A stretch of 64,000 bases of DNA, taken from an uncultured Porphyromonadaceae bacterium. Lineage in GTDB: Bacteria; Bacteroidota; Bacteroidia; Bacteroidales; Muribaculaceae. Position numbers and translations under genes: made by a program. A model generated the notes under the pieces. It had not been told where the DNA came from, did no database searches, and worked only from the letters and a program-made list of their open reading frames with translations. Positions 9,525 to 18,662 of the stretch are shown here, one piece after another. Where the stretch lies: NCBI GenBank assembly GCA_947175495.1, contig CAMWNB010000008.1, forward strand, positions 1-64,000, given 5' to 3'. Numbering within the stretch: the first letter of the stretch is position 1; every line of letters starts with the position of its first letter.

Positions 9525-9532
9525 TAAATTTG
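9525..9532 (+). promoter_or_regulatory. -7 box of dnaN
   Basis: TAAATTTG, 40 bases before the dnaN ATG and just downstream of the valS terminator. No clear -33 box. Confidence 0.5.
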
Positions 9533-9572
9533 TACATTAATATACCTATTGGAACAAATAACTCCCATATAT

Positions 9573-10703
9573 ATGAAATTCAACGTATCCAGCAAAGCTC
9601 TGCACAACGCCGCATCGGCAGTGAGCAAGGTCATCAACAGCAAAAACACCATCACCGTACTCGACAATTTCCTGCTGTCGCTCTCGGGCGACACGCTGCT
9701 GATCACAGGCATGGATTCCGAGAACTCGCTGACCGCGCGCGTGGCCGTGACCGATGCCGATGGCGAGGGCCGCTTCTGTATCAACGCCCGCTCGCTCGTC
9801 GACTTCCTCAAAGAAATACCCGACCAGGGCATCACCTTCGACATCAATCCCTCCACGCTGGAAATCAAAATAGACTATAGCAACGGCATAAGCAACTTCG
9901 TGGCCGTGAACGGCGACGAGTACCCCGTGTACAAGAGCCGCGAGGACAATGAAGAGCCTATTGAGTTCGAATGTCCCACGGAAGAAATCATCAAGGGTCT
10001 TGACTACACCATGTTCGCCGCCAGCACCGACGAGTATCGTCCTGTGATGCAGGGTGTGTTCTTCGACATCAAGCCTGATGCGTTCACTTTCGCCGCCACC
10101 GACACCCGCAAACTCGTGCGCTACATCACCCGCCGCGTGCAGGCCGGCAGCCAGGGAAGCTGCATCATGCCCATGAAAGCATGCTCGGTGCTCAAGAATG
10201 TGTTCGGCAAGGACGAGACCGTCAAGGTGGTCATGACCTCCAAAAACGCGACCTTCAGCAGTGCGACCTACACTTTCAAATGCTGCCTGCTCAATGGTCG
10301 CTATCCCGACTACAACCGCGTGATACCCGCCAATAACCCCTATACGCTGACCGTCGACCGCCGCTCTCTGCTGACGGCCGTGCGCCGTGTGGGTGTGTTC
10401 GTCGATCCCGGCTACAGCCTTGAGAAGTTCCGCATCGGCGCCGACACCATGATTATCAAGGGCGACAATAAAACCAACCAGAGCACCGCGCGTGAGCACA
10501 CTCCCTGCTCGTTCGACGGCCCGGACCTCACCATCGGTTTCAGCTCCATCTATCTGCTTGAAATCCTCAATGTGCTGCCCACCGACGACATCACCGTCGC
10601 TCTGGCAGACCCTGGCCGTCCCGGCGTGTTCCGCCCCATGGAGGACGAGAAAGACACAGAATTGCTCATGCTGCTCATGCCCATGACCGTAACCGATTTC
10701 TAA
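9573..10703 (+). CDS. dnaN: DNA polymerase III sliding clamp (beta subunit)
   Basis: 376 residues, three clamp subdomains. Recognisable blocks: KTILPVL-like NTITVLDNFLL near the N terminus, ATDTRKLVRY in domain 2, YPDYNRVIP, and a C-terminal PMTVTDF that stands where the usual (M/L)PMR(L/V) end lies. It encircles DNA and tethers polymerases. ATG 9573 starts MKFNVSSKAL, the family N terminus; an in-frame start 24 bases upstream is ignored. It heads a run with an exonuclease, coaBC, porD and recN, not the usual dnaA-dnaN-recF setting. Confidence 0.96.
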   Translation: MKFNVSSKALHNAASAVSKVINSKNTITVLDNFLLSLSGDTLLITGMDSENSLTARVAVTDADGEGRFCINARSLVDFLKEIPDQGITFDINPSTLEIKIDYSNGISNFVAVNGDEYPVYKSREDNEEPIEFECPTEEIIKGLDYTMFAASTDEYRPVMQGVFFDIKPDAFTFAATDTRKLVRYITRRVQAGSQGSCIMPMKACSVLKNVFGKDETVKVVMTSKNATFSSATYTFKCCLLNGRYPDYNRVIPANNPYTLTVDRRSLLTAVRRVGVFVDPGYSLEKFRIGADTMIIKGDNKTNQSTAREHTPCSFDGPDLTIGFSSIYLLEILNVLPTDDITVALADPGRPGVFRPMEDEKDTELLMLLMPMTVTDF

Positions 10704-10704
10704 G

Positions 10705-11469
10705 ATGGCGCTGACACTGAAAAAACCGCTCGTATTCTTCGACCTGGAGACCACAGGCACCAACATCACCCACGACCGCATTGTCGAAATCAGTTTTATA
10801 AAACTGATGCCCGACGGCACCACAGTGGAGCGCTCGCGCCGCATCAACCCCGAGATGCACATCCCGGAGGAAGCCACGGCCGTGCACCATATCACCGACG
10901 ACGACGTGGCCGGTGAACCGACCTTCGCCATGGTGGCCCGCTCGCTGGCGCAGCAGCTTGAGGGCTGCGATTTCGCCGGCTTCAACAGCAACCGTTTCGA
11001 CCTGCCACTGCTCGATCAGGAATTCTGCCGCGCCGGAGTCGACTTCGACTTCGGACGCTGCAAGTTCATCGATGTCCAAACCATCTACCACAAGCGCGAA
11101 CCGCGCACGCTCACTGCCGCCTACCGCTATTACTGCGGCAAGGACCTCGAGGACGCCCACAGCGCCCTGGCCGACACGCGCGCCACATATGAAGTGCTGC
11201 TGGCACAGCTCAAGCACTACGGCGACCTGCCCGAGAACGTGGATGAACTTTCCGCCTATGCATCGCAGAACAAGAACGTCGACTTTATGGGACGTCTCAT
11301 CTATGATGACAACGGCTGCGAAATCATCAATTTCGGCAAGTATAAAGGCCGCAAGGCGGAGGACGTGCTGCGCGCGGATCCCGGCTATTACAGCTGGATA
11401 ATGGGCGGCGACTTCACCAATAACACCAAAATGGCTTTCACACGCATCAAGCTACGCGCAAAAAAATGA
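10705..11469 (+). CDS. DEDDh 3'-5' exonuclease (DnaQ/ExoX-like)
   Basis: 254 residues. DEDDh catalytic motifs are present: FDLETTG (about 12-18), HNSRFD-like FNSNRFDLPLLD (about 93-104) and AHSALADTRAT (about 149-160) with the general-base His. The C-terminal part (INFGKYKGRKAEDV then PGYYSWIM) is the small domain found at the end of ExoX-like proteins. It starts one base after dnaN, which suggests a role with the clamp, such as proofreading or repair. It overlaps coaBC by 4 bases. Whether it acts as the polymerase epsilon subunit is not decidable here. Confidence 0.88.
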   Translation: MALTLKKPLVFFDLETTGTNITHDRIVEISFIKLMPDGTTVERSRRINPEMHIPEEATAVHHITDDDVAGEPTFAMVARSLAQQLEGCDFAGFNSNRFDLPLLDQEFCRAGVDFDFGRCKFIDVQTIYHKREPRTLTAAYRYYCGKDLEDAHSALADTRATYEVLLAQLKHYGDLPENVDELSAYASQNKNVDFMGRLIYDDNGCEIINFGKYKGRKAEDVLRADPGYYSWIMGGDFTNNTKMAFTRIKLRAKK

Positions 11470-12692
11470 CAGCGACATCCTCTCTCAACGGCAAGCATGT
11501 GGTGCTCGGCATCACCGGAGGCATCGCCGCCTATAAGTCGGCTTTGCTTGCCCGTCTGCTGATAAAGGCCGGTGCCGAGGTGCAGGTGATAATGACCCCG
11601 TCGGCCCGTGAGTTCATCACTCCGCTAACCATGTCGACGCTTACCGGCAAACCTGTCATCACCGAGTTCTTCAGCGCCAACACCGGCGAATGGCACAGCC
11701 ACGTCGATCTCGGTCTGTGGGCCGACTATTTTGTGGTGGCGCCCGCCACGGCCTGCACGCTTGCCAAGATGTCCACCGGAGTGGCAGACAATATGCTTGT
11801 CACCAGCTATCTGTCAACACGAGGCAAAGTGTTCGTGGCTCCGGCCATGGACCTCGACATGATGGCGCACCCCTCGACGGCGCGTAATCTTGCCGTCCTG
11901 CAGGCCGACGGCGTAAGCATTATAGAGGCCGCTGCAGGCGAACTTGCAAGCCATCTCTGCGGTAAGGGTCGAATGGCCGAGCCGGCCGACATCGTTTCCG
12001 CTCTCGAGGCTTATGCGTCGCGTGGCACCTCGCTGGCCGGCAAGCATGTGCTCATCACCGCGGGTCCCACCCGCGAGCGCATCGATCCGGTGCGCTACAT
12101 AGGTAATTTTTCTACCGGGAAGATGGGTTACGCCATAGCCGAGGAGGCTGCGGCGCGCGGCGCGCAGGTGACTCTTGTCAGTGGGCCTGTGAGTGTGCGC
12201 GCCGTACATCCTGCCATTCGTGTGGTGGCCGTTGAGTCGGCATGTGAAATGCTTGAGGCCGCAGAGCAGGCCTTTGACAACGCTGATATTGCTATCATGG
12301 CCGCGGCTGTGGCCGATTATGCCCCGGCAATTATGGCCGAGCGCAAAATAAAGCGCGAGCATACACCCGAATGCACCCTTACTCTGAAATCCAACCCCGA
12401 CATTGCCGCCACGCTTGGTGCCCGCAAGCGCGATGGCCAGTTCATGGCCGGTTTCGCCCTTGAGACCGACAACGAGCGTGCCAACGCCCTCGACAAGATG
12501 AAGCGCAAGCACCTCGACATGATAGTGCTCAACTCGTTGCGCGACGCCGGCGCCGGTTTCGGCACCGATACCAACAAGGTGTGCATCTGCACGGCCGACG
12601 GCGACTGCCGGGAGTATTCGCTCAAGAGCAAGGCCGAGGTAGCCGCTGATATTCTCAACGCTATAGAATCATGCATCGCTCAGCAGTCATAA
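11466..12692 (+). CDS. coaBC: bifunctional phosphopantothenoylcysteine decarboxylase / phosphopantothenate-cysteine ligase
   Basis: 408 residues. The N-terminal flavoprotein half (CoaC) shows GITGGIAAYKSA, the catalytic His in WHSHVDLG and a PAMDLDM loop. The C-terminal half (CoaB, from about 190) shows ITAGPTRERIDPVRYIGNFSTGK, the CTP/phosphopantothenate binding signature, and MAAAVADYAP. It catalyses two consecutive steps of coenzyme A synthesis. coaD, a later step, is at 20260 in the window. Confidence 0.96.
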   Translation: MTATSSLNGKHVVLGITGGIAAYKSALLARLLIKAGAEVQVIMTPSAREFITPLTMSTLTGKPVITEFFSANTGEWHSHVDLGLWADYFVVAPATACTLAKMSTGVADNMLVTSYLSTRGKVFVAPAMDLDMMAHPSTARNLAVLQADGVSIIEAAAGELASHLCGKGRMAEPADIVSALEAYASRGTSLAGKHVLITAGPTRERIDPVRYIGNFSTGKMGYAIAEEAAARGAQVTLVSGPVSVRAVHPAIRVVAVESACEMLEAAEQAFDNADIAIMAAAVADYAPAIMAERKIKREHTPECTLTLKSNPDIAATLGARKRDGQFMAGFALETDNERANALDKMKRKHLDMIVLNSLRDAGAGFGTDTNKVCICTADGDCREYSLKSKAEVAADILNAIESCIAQQS

Positions 12693-13591
12693 CAGCGTTA
12701 GTAGCTATGTTGCTTCTCGGCTCATGGAGTGCCCGGAGCCAGGAACTGAACTGCACCGTAGAGATAAATTCCGACCAGGTTGAGGGCACCTACAAGCAAG
12801 TGTTCCAGACGTTGCAGCAGGCAATTGCCGACTATATGAACACGACAGTGTTCGGCAACGCACAGTTCTCCACCAACGAGCGCATAGAGTGCCGCATGTT
12901 CTTCACTATCAAAGAGTACACGGAGGACGGCAACGTCAGCGGCGATCTGCAGGTGCAGAGCATACGCCCTGTGTACAACAGTACTTACACCACTGCGCTT
13001 ATCAACTTCAAGGACTCCAAGGTCGATTTCGTCTATCGCGAGAATGAACCGCTCGTGTTCACTCTCAACCACCAGGAAAGCCAGCTCACGGCTATCCTTA
13101 ATTTCTATGCCTATCTGTTTCTGGCCATGGACTTCGACTCGTTTTCGCCCCGCGGCGGCGATGCCTATTGGGAGCGGCTGAAGACTATAGTGCAGATGGC
13201 GCAGAGCTCCGGCGAGACCGGATGGAAGGCCTTTGAGGACACCAAGAACCGCAGCGCCGTGCTGTCGGCGTTCACCGACCCCTCCACCGAAGCCCTCCGC
13301 GACATGGTGTATACCTACCACCGCCGCGGCCTCGACGAGATGGTGATGAGCCCCGATAAAGGCCGTGCGGCAATAACCGGGGCACTTTCCGTCATCAGCG
13401 ATGTGGCACGCACGTCGCCCATGTCGGTAGCCTTGTCGATGTTCAAGGATGCAAAAATGGACGAACTCGTCAACCTCTACTCGCAGGCTCCGCAAGACGA
13501 GCGCACAAAAGCCTACAATATTCTCGAACCCGTCTATCCCACCGAGCAATCGCGTCTGGAGGAAATTAAAAAAGGCAAGGAAACGAAATGA
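12671..13591 (+). CDS. porD: DUF4835/PorD family protein
   Basis: 306 residues with an N-terminal signal peptide (hydrophobic LVAMLLLGSW, cleavage near ARSQE). The body matches the DUF4835 layout: ELNCTVEINSDQVEG at the mature start, the YNSTYTTALINFKD block, FAYLFLAMDFDSF-like segment and SPRGGDAYW. NCBI names this family the type IX secretion protein PorD, although it also occurs without an obvious T9SS. It sits between coaBC and recN, a conserved Bacteroidetes neighbourhood. It overlaps coaBC by 22 bases and recN by 4. Periplasmic or outer-membrane linked. Confidence 0.85.
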   Translation: MHRSAVITALVAMLLLGSWSARSQELNCTVEINSDQVEGTYKQVFQTLQQAIADYMNTTVFGNAQFSTNERIECRMFFTIKEYTEDGNVSGDLQVQSIRPVYNSTYTTALINFKDSKVDFVYRENEPLVFTLNHQESQLTAILNFYAYLFLAMDFDSFSPRGGDAYWERLKTIVQMAQSSGETGWKAFEDTKNRSAVLSAFTDPSTEALRDMVYTYHRRGLDEMVMSPDKGRAAITGALSVISDVARTSPMSVALSMFKDAKMDELVNLYSQAPQDERTKAYNILEPVYPTEQSRLEEIKKGKETK

Positions 13592-15270
13592 TTAAGTCTC
13601 TGCGCATAAGCAACTACGCACTCATATCTCAAATAGAGATTGAACTCTGCCGCGGCCTAAATATCATCACCGGCGAGACCGGCGCCGGCAAGTCGGTGAT
13701 GCTCGGCGCGCTTGGTCTGCTTCTGGGCGGACGCGCCGACATGCGTGTGGTGCGCGACAGCAGCCGCAAATCGGTCATAGAGGCCGTGGCCGACATCAGC
13801 GACGCCGCAGGCATTGATGCTGTGTTCGAGGAAAATGGTCTTGACAAGGCTGCCGACAGCATGTGTATACTTCGCCGCGAGCTGCTGCCCGGCGGGCGTT
13901 CGCGCGCTTTTGTCAACGACACACCCGTCACGTTGCAGGTGCTCAAGGCTGTGTCGCTGCGCCTGATCGACATACATTCACAGCATCAGAATCTGTTGCT
14001 TGCCGATTCCGCCTATCAGTTGTCGGTCATTGACAGCCTGGCCGATAATGCCGAACTGCGCGCGCGCTACTCCGAAGCCTACGCGGCCTACCGCCGTGCC
14101 TTGAAAGCTTACACGGACATGCGCGACCTGCTGTTGCGCAGCGCTTCCGATGCCGAGTATCTGAAATTTCAGCTTGAGCAGCTCGACGAAATGCATCTCG
14201 AGCCGGGCGAGCAGGCCACGCTTGAGCAGGAGCGTGACATGATGGCCAATGCCACTTCTATCAAGCAACATCTGCAGGGGGCTCTCGGTCCGCTGGCCGA
14301 TGATACCGTCAACGCAATCAGTGCACTTGCCGAAGCCGCTGTGCACTGCCGTGCGCTCGGCGACATGCTTGAGGATGCCGAGGCCTTGGCCGCGCGTCTT
14401 GATTCGGCCCGTATAGAGGTGCAGGATGTGGCCGAGAACCTGTCGGAGTTGGACTCGCGCGTGCAGGCCGACCCGGCCCTCCTTGATGCCATTGAAGAGC
14501 GTCTTGGCAAATTGTATTCACTGGAAGTTAAACACCATGTCGACACGGTGGAACAACTCATAGAGCTGCGCGACAGTTTGCGCGCCAAACTTGCCGCCCT
14601 TGATGGTGGCGAAGACTCGCTGGCCGCTCTGGAGCTTGCTGCCCGCAAGGCCAAGAAGGAGGCAATGCTGCTTGCCCGTGAGCTCAGCGACACACGCCGA
14701 GCCGCCGCGCAGGACTTTGCCGAGCAGCTGACGCTCCGCGCCATGCCGTTGGGCATGAAGAATCTGCGCTGCGAGGTTGCTTTCAACGCCGGACGTCTCA
14801 CCCCCACAGGTCTTGACCTGGTGGAATTCCGCTTCGCATTCAACAAGAACCAGACACCGCTTCCCATCGGCGGCACGGCATCGGGCGGCGAGATTTCGCG
14901 TCTGATGCTCACCGTCAAGAGCATAATCGCCGAACGTATGCAGTTGCCCACCATTATATTCGACGAGGTGGACACAGGTGTCAGCGGTGACGTTGCCGCC
15001 CGCATGGCCGATATGATGTTGGGGCTTGCCGGGCGACTGCAGGTGGTGGCCATCACTCATCTGCCTGCCGTGGCCGCCCGCGGAAGTGCGCATTTCCGCG
15101 TATACAAGCAGGACACCGACAGCAGCACCGAGACCCACATAGCGCGGCTTGACGCTGTCGGACGCGAGCGTGAGATTGCCACGATGCTGAGCGGTCGCCC
15201 TGACGATCCCACGGCCCTTGCCGCCGCCCGTTCGCTTCTGAACAACAATAACTCGTTGGCACTTCAGTAA
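13588..15270 (+). CDS. recN: DNA repair protein RecN
   Basis: 560 residues, SMC-like ATPase for double-strand-break repair. Walker A GETGAGKSVML at about 29-39, long central coiled coil (about 150-370), ABC signature ASGGEISRLML (about 430) and Walker B IIFDEVDTGVSGDVA. The overlapping start and shared operon with porD and coaBC are usual for the phylum. Confidence 0.96.
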   Translation: MIKSLRISNYALISQIEIELCRGLNIITGETGAGKSVMLGALGLLLGGRADMRVVRDSSRKSVIEAVADISDAAGIDAVFEENGLDKAADSMCILRRELLPGGRSRAFVNDTPVTLQVLKAVSLRLIDIHSQHQNLLLADSAYQLSVIDSLADNAELRARYSEAYAAYRRALKAYTDMRDLLLRSASDAEYLKFQLEQLDEMHLEPGEQATLEQERDMMANATSIKQHLQGALGPLADDTVNAISALAEAAVHCRALGDMLEDAEALAARLDSARIEVQDVAENLSELDSRVQADPALLDAIEERLGKLYSLEVKHHVDTVEQLIELRDSLRAKLAALDGGEDSLAALELAARKAKKEAMLLARELSDTRRAAAQDFAEQLTLRAMPLGMKNLRCEVAFNAGRLTPTGLDLVEFRFAFNKNQTPLPIGGTASGGEISRLMLTVKSIIAERMQLPTIIFDEVDTGVSGDVAARMADMMLGLAGRLQVVAITHLPAVAARGSAHFRVYKQDTDSSTETHIARLDAVGREREIATMLSGRPDDPTALAAARSLLNNNNSLALQ

Positions 15271-15362
15271 TTGCTCTTGTGTAGCGTAGTTGTGGCCACA
15301 CTCTCTCATCTCAATCACAAAATCACTCAAAGATTGACTGCTCACTATATAACAAGCTCTCA

Positions 15363-16124
15363 ATGATTATGGAAAAAAACGACTATATTTTCGGCATCCG
15401 TGCCGTCATAGAGGCCATCGAAGCCGGCAAACAGATAGATAAACTCCTTATCAAGAAGGACCTGCACGGCCCGCTGGCCGACGAATTGCTTGCCATCGTG
15501 CGAGAGCACCGCATTGTGGCGCAGCGTGTGCCGGTGGAACGTCTCAACCGCGTAACGCGCAAGAATCATCAGGGTGTGGTGGCATATGTGGCCTCCGTCA
15601 ACTACTACACGCTCGAGCAGCTTGTGCCGCAGTTCTATGAAGATGGTATCCTTCCTTTCGTGGTGGTGCTTGACGGCATTACCGATGTGCGCAACTTCGG
15701 CGCCATCGCCCGTACGGCCGACTGCTGCGGGGTGGGGGCTATCGTCATTGCCGAGCGCGGTGCCGCATCGGTAAACGCTGATGCTGTCAAGACTTCGGCG
15801 GGCGCACTGATGAGCCTGCCAGTGTGTCGTGAGCGCAACATTGCAGGCGCTGTGCGCTTCCTCAAGGACAACGGCTACCAGATAGTAGCCGCTACCGAAA
15901 AGAGCAAGGAACTCTACACGTCCGGTAAATACGACGGCCCGGTGGCCATAGTTATGGGCGCCGAGGACACCGGCATCTCCCCGGAAGTGCTCGCTTTGTG
16001 CGACACCCCCGTGGCCATTCCCATGTTTGGCCGCATCGGCAGTCTTAACGTCAGCGTTGCTGCCGGTGTCATGATGTACGAAGTCGTGCGCCAGCGTCTT
16101 CAGGCCGACATGGACGTGCTCTGA
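15363..16124 (+). CDS. rlmB: 23S rRNA (guanosine-2'-O)-methyltransferase RlmB-type SpoU enzyme
   Basis: 253 residues: an N-terminal L30e-like substrate-binding domain (FGIRAVIEAIEAG) and a C-terminal SPOUT domain with the three SpoU motifs, DVRNFGAIARTADCCG, IVMGAEDTGISP and IPMFGRIGSLNVSVA. It methylates a conserved 23S rRNA guanosine. Start may be ATG 15363 or the second ATG at 15369. It follows recN after 92 bases with no visible terminator. Confidence 0.93.
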   Translation: MIMEKNDYIFGIRAVIEAIEAGKQIDKLLIKKDLHGPLADELLAIVREHRIVAQRVPVERLNRVTRKNHQGVVAYVASVNYYTLEQLVPQFYEDGILPFVVVLDGITDVRNFGAIARTADCCGVGAIVIAERGAASVNADAVKTSAGALMSLPVCRERNIAGAVRFLKDNGYQIVAATEKSKELYTSGKYDGPVAIVMGAEDTGISPEVLALCDTPVAIPMFGRIGSLNVSVAAGVMMYEVVRQRLQADMDVL

Positions 16125-16202
16125 ATCAACGAGCTATCGATATAAGCGAAATACGCCCATCGGTGCCCGCAGGCATTAATCCATGCGGCCATAGGGCTTG
16201 GA

Positions 16203-16249
16203 CATCCGCTTGCTCTGGTTTTTGCAACATAAACCGGAGTGAGCGGATG
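16203..16249 (+). repeat. imperfect inverted repeat between convergent genes
   Basis: Arms of 19 bases (CATCCGCTTGCTCTGGTTT and AAACCGGAGTGAGCGGATG) pair with three mismatches around a nine-base loop. No T-run follows on either strand, so it is not a textbook terminator. It lies between rlmB and the convergent barrel gene. Confidence 0.6.
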
Positions 16250-16326
16250 CTGATATATCTATTCCCGATATTCAGCAAGGTGTTGACAAAACACTCCTTT
16301 ACCTTCCTCGTTGTAGGCCCGAAGTG

Positions 16327-17025
16327 TTATTTGATGCGGAAGTTGTAGCCGATAGTGGCTTCGATGCTCATGGATCGCGATGCGCTGAACACATCTGCTT
16401 TCTTGGCAGGAAATATGTTGCCGAGGCCGTAGTATAAGCGTGCTTCAAATGTGATGCTGTGGCGTGGCTGCACATAGAATTCGCAGCCGAGACCGGCGGC
16501 AATGCCGTAGTCGAATTTGTTGGCGATGTCCATGCTCATCTGCGACACCATGCGGTTGTCGGGAAAACCCTCGACATCGCCGGGATATTCGTAGTTGAAG
16601 TTGGATGAAATCTTGTCGCCTATCATATAGCTCACCTCCGGACCGAGGTTGACAAAGCCTTTTAAGCGGCGTCCGCCAAAATAGATGTGCGTCAGCACAG
16701 GCAGGCGCAGATAGGTGAGCGAGCGGCTGTAGTTGAGAAAGCTGTTGGCCTCATCGAAGTTCTCTTTCCAGCCGCGCTGCTCCCAACCGAATTCGGCTAT
16801 GAGACCGAAAATCTTCTCTTCGGAATAGCGGAAGGTGACGGCGCCCGCCGTGCCGATGAGCCACCCTTGTTTCACTCCGGGAGAGAAAGACATTTTCGAC
16901 AGGCTCGCGCCCGCGCGGCCGCCGACGGATATGTGGGGCTTGTAGTGCGTTTCGGCCACGGCGACGAGGCCAAGGCAAAGCATCGCGCAAAGCATCGCGA
17001 GGCGCCGGGTCAGAGTACGGTGCAT
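16327..17025 (-). CDS. PorT-like outer-membrane beta-barrel protein
   Basis: 232 residues with a signal peptide (RRLAMLCAMLCLGLVAVAE) and alternating beta strands ending in an aromatic/charged strand (EATIGYNFRIK), as in outer-membrane barrels. The pattern (VGGRAGASLS; YLRLPVLTHIYFG; KGFVNLGPEVSYMIG; DYGIAAGLGCEFY) is that of the PorT/OMP_b-brl family. Start at 17025 gives the signal peptide; the frame continues 35 codons further without sense. It overlaps the preceding gene by 16 bases and is the last gene of the parE operon. Function unknown. Confidence 0.8.
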   Translation of the reverse strand: MHRTLTRRLAMLCAMLCLGLVAVAETHYKPHISVGGRAGASLSKMSFSPGVKQGWLIGTAGAVTFRYSEEKIFGLIAEFGWEQRGWKENFDEANSFLNYSRSLTYLRLPVLTHIYFGGRRLKGFVNLGPEVSYMIGDKISSNFNYEYPGDVEGFPDNRMVSQMSMDIANKFDYGIAAGLGCEFYVQPRHSITFEARLYYGLGNIFPAKKADVFSASRSMSIEATIGYNFRIK

Positions 17026-18662
17026 TGTGTGGTCTTGTCTTTGTCGAATGTTACGATATATAGGGCGTCGTTGACATAGCCGCCGTCGCCGGCTTTGCGG
17101 AAGCGGAAGGCCGACTGTTTGCCGCGCCATGTGGAGCCGTCGTTGTCGGGGAGGAACACGCCGCCGTTGGCGCGCAGATTGTCGATGAGCATTTCTGCCA
17201 CGTCATAGCCGAGGGCACCCTGGTTGGGCACCACTTCCATGGGAGCCGCGCCAAAGTTGGCCGTGAATCCGTCGGCGAGCGCGCGGCTGTCATCTCCCGC
17301 AGGGTCAATAAAAATGCGGGTGTATATGGTGGCTCCGAGAGCATAGAGCATGTCAAGAGCGTCGTTGCGGAACGCTGTCCAGTCGGGATAGCCGAACACT
17401 TCTATCGTGGCCGTAGACGGGTCGTCGCGGTAGGCCTTGAGGGCGTGGCTCATCTTGTTGAACTCGTTGAGCGCTCCGCTCGACGGCACCACAACATAGC
17501 GCTCGGCGGGATCGAGTATGTCAAGATCGGAGGATCGCAGCGTGCCGCTGTAGCTGATCTCTACGGGCATGATGCCGTCGGCAGTGTAGCGTTCGCGGAT
17601 GTAGTCGAGATAAGCGGCTTTATCGTTGCGCCCGCCGGTGTTTGTCAGAATCACGGGGCGGATGTTGCCGAAGCGGTCGCGCATGCCTTGATATGCCTTG
17701 GCATACATCTCGGCGTGCGGAATGTTGGCCTGCACCACAGAGGCATTGGTGAGATAGCTTTCGTCCTTGAGGTTGAACAGGTTGAGCACATAGGCGGCGC
17801 TATCGGCCACGGCGTCGGTTATGCGGGCCATCTGGGCGGCGTCTTCCGGCGCTATGATTACCGATGACGAACGTATGGCCTCGTCGATGCCGAAATCGGT
17901 GGAGTCATAGACGTGTATGGTCACGGGGGTGCCTTCGTTGCCAAGCTGTTCGGCGGCCAGGAGCATGCCTTTGTAGAAGTCGGTGTAGAGCTGTGCCTGT
18001 TTGCCGGGGTTTTCTTCTCCGAGCGCGAATGGGAGCACCACTGCGATGGACGCTGACTGCGCCTCATCGGCATCGGCCACCGCGGGTGCATCTTCAACAA
18101 TGGTGACGGCAGAAGACGCCGCGTCCGACGATTCTGCAGCGGGTGTTTCAGAGCCATGGGGTGCGGCGGGCCTGGGCTCCACAACATAGAGCGGCGTTTC
18201 GTTGGGAGTATGCGCCGGCTGCGTGGCGCCGTCGGTGCTCTCCTGTAGTACGGGGATGAGAACAGTCTCGCCGCTCTTTATGCCGTTTTTGGTGCGGGGA
18301 TTGAGGGCGATGATATCGTCGGGGGTGACGCCGTAGCGATGGGCGAGTCCGAAGAGGGTCTCTCCGCGTTTCACCTCGTGCCGGATTGTGGTGGCGTCGG
18401 CCTGCGCGAAATCTTCGTATGGAAAATAGAGAACCATGCCGTTGCGCACGCCATCGGCCGCCGCGGGGTTGTAGCGGATGATGTCGTTGCGGCTGATGCC
18501 GAGCTCGCCGGCAAGGGTGGGCAAGGTGTCGCCGACGCGCACCTCGTAGTAATAATAGCGATGTCCGTTGATGCTCTTTACGGGCAACTCGAGAGCATCG
18601 GCTGCGAGTGCCGAGCACATCACGGCACCTGCCAATGCTATATTACGCAGTTTCTTGTTCAT
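17010..18662 (-). CDS. LysM domains fused to a periplasmic-binding-protein fold
   Basis: 550 residues with a signal peptide (cleavage near ADALE). Two LysM domains at about 38-80 (YYEVRVGDTLPTLAGELGIS) and 92-137 (HEVKRGETLFGLAHRYGV) would bind peptidoglycan. After a Pro/Ala/Ser linker (about 140-205), residues 206-550 form a type 1 periplasmic-binding fold (IAVVLPFALGEENPGKQA; FYKGMLLAAEQL). Such proteins probably sense or bind ligands at the cell wall; LpoA-type activators of peptidoglycan synthases have a comparable binding fold (analogy only). ATGA overlap with the S41 protease gene. Confidence 0.85.
   Translation of the reverse strand: MNKKLRNIALAGAVMCSALAADALELPVKSINGHRYYYYEVRVGDTLPTLAGELGISRNDIIRYNPAAADGVRNGMVLYFPYEDFAQADATTIRHEVKRGETLFGLAHRYGVTPDDIIALNPRTKNGIKSGETVLIPVLQESTDGATQPAHTPNETPLYVVEPRPAAPHGSETPAAESSDAASSAVTIVEDAPAVADADEAQSASIAVVLPFALGEENPGKQAQLYTDFYKGMLLAAEQLGNEGTPVTIHVYDSTDFGIDEAIRSSSVIIAPEDAAQMARITDAVADSAAYVLNLFNLKDESYLTNASVVQANIPHAEMYAKAYQGMRDRFGNIRPVILTNTGGRNDKAAYLDYIRERYTADGIMPVEISYSGTLRSSDLDILDPAERYVVVPSSGALNEFNKMSHALKAYRDDPSTATIEVFGYPDWTAFRNDALDMLYALGATIYTRIFIDPAGDDSRALADGFTANFGAAPMEVVPNQGALGYDVAEMLIDNLRANGGVFLPDNDGSTWRGKQSAFRFRKAGDGGYVNDALYIVTFDKDKTTQCTVL

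Noticed and set aside
9546-10991. Antisense open frame of 481 codons across dnaN and the exonuclease gene
   Set aside because: Spans two well-defined genes on the other strand and has no recognisable domain.
16125-16326. Possible tRNA or small RNA in the gap after rlmB
   Set aside because: No cloverleaf can be drawn; only the inverted repeat is reported.
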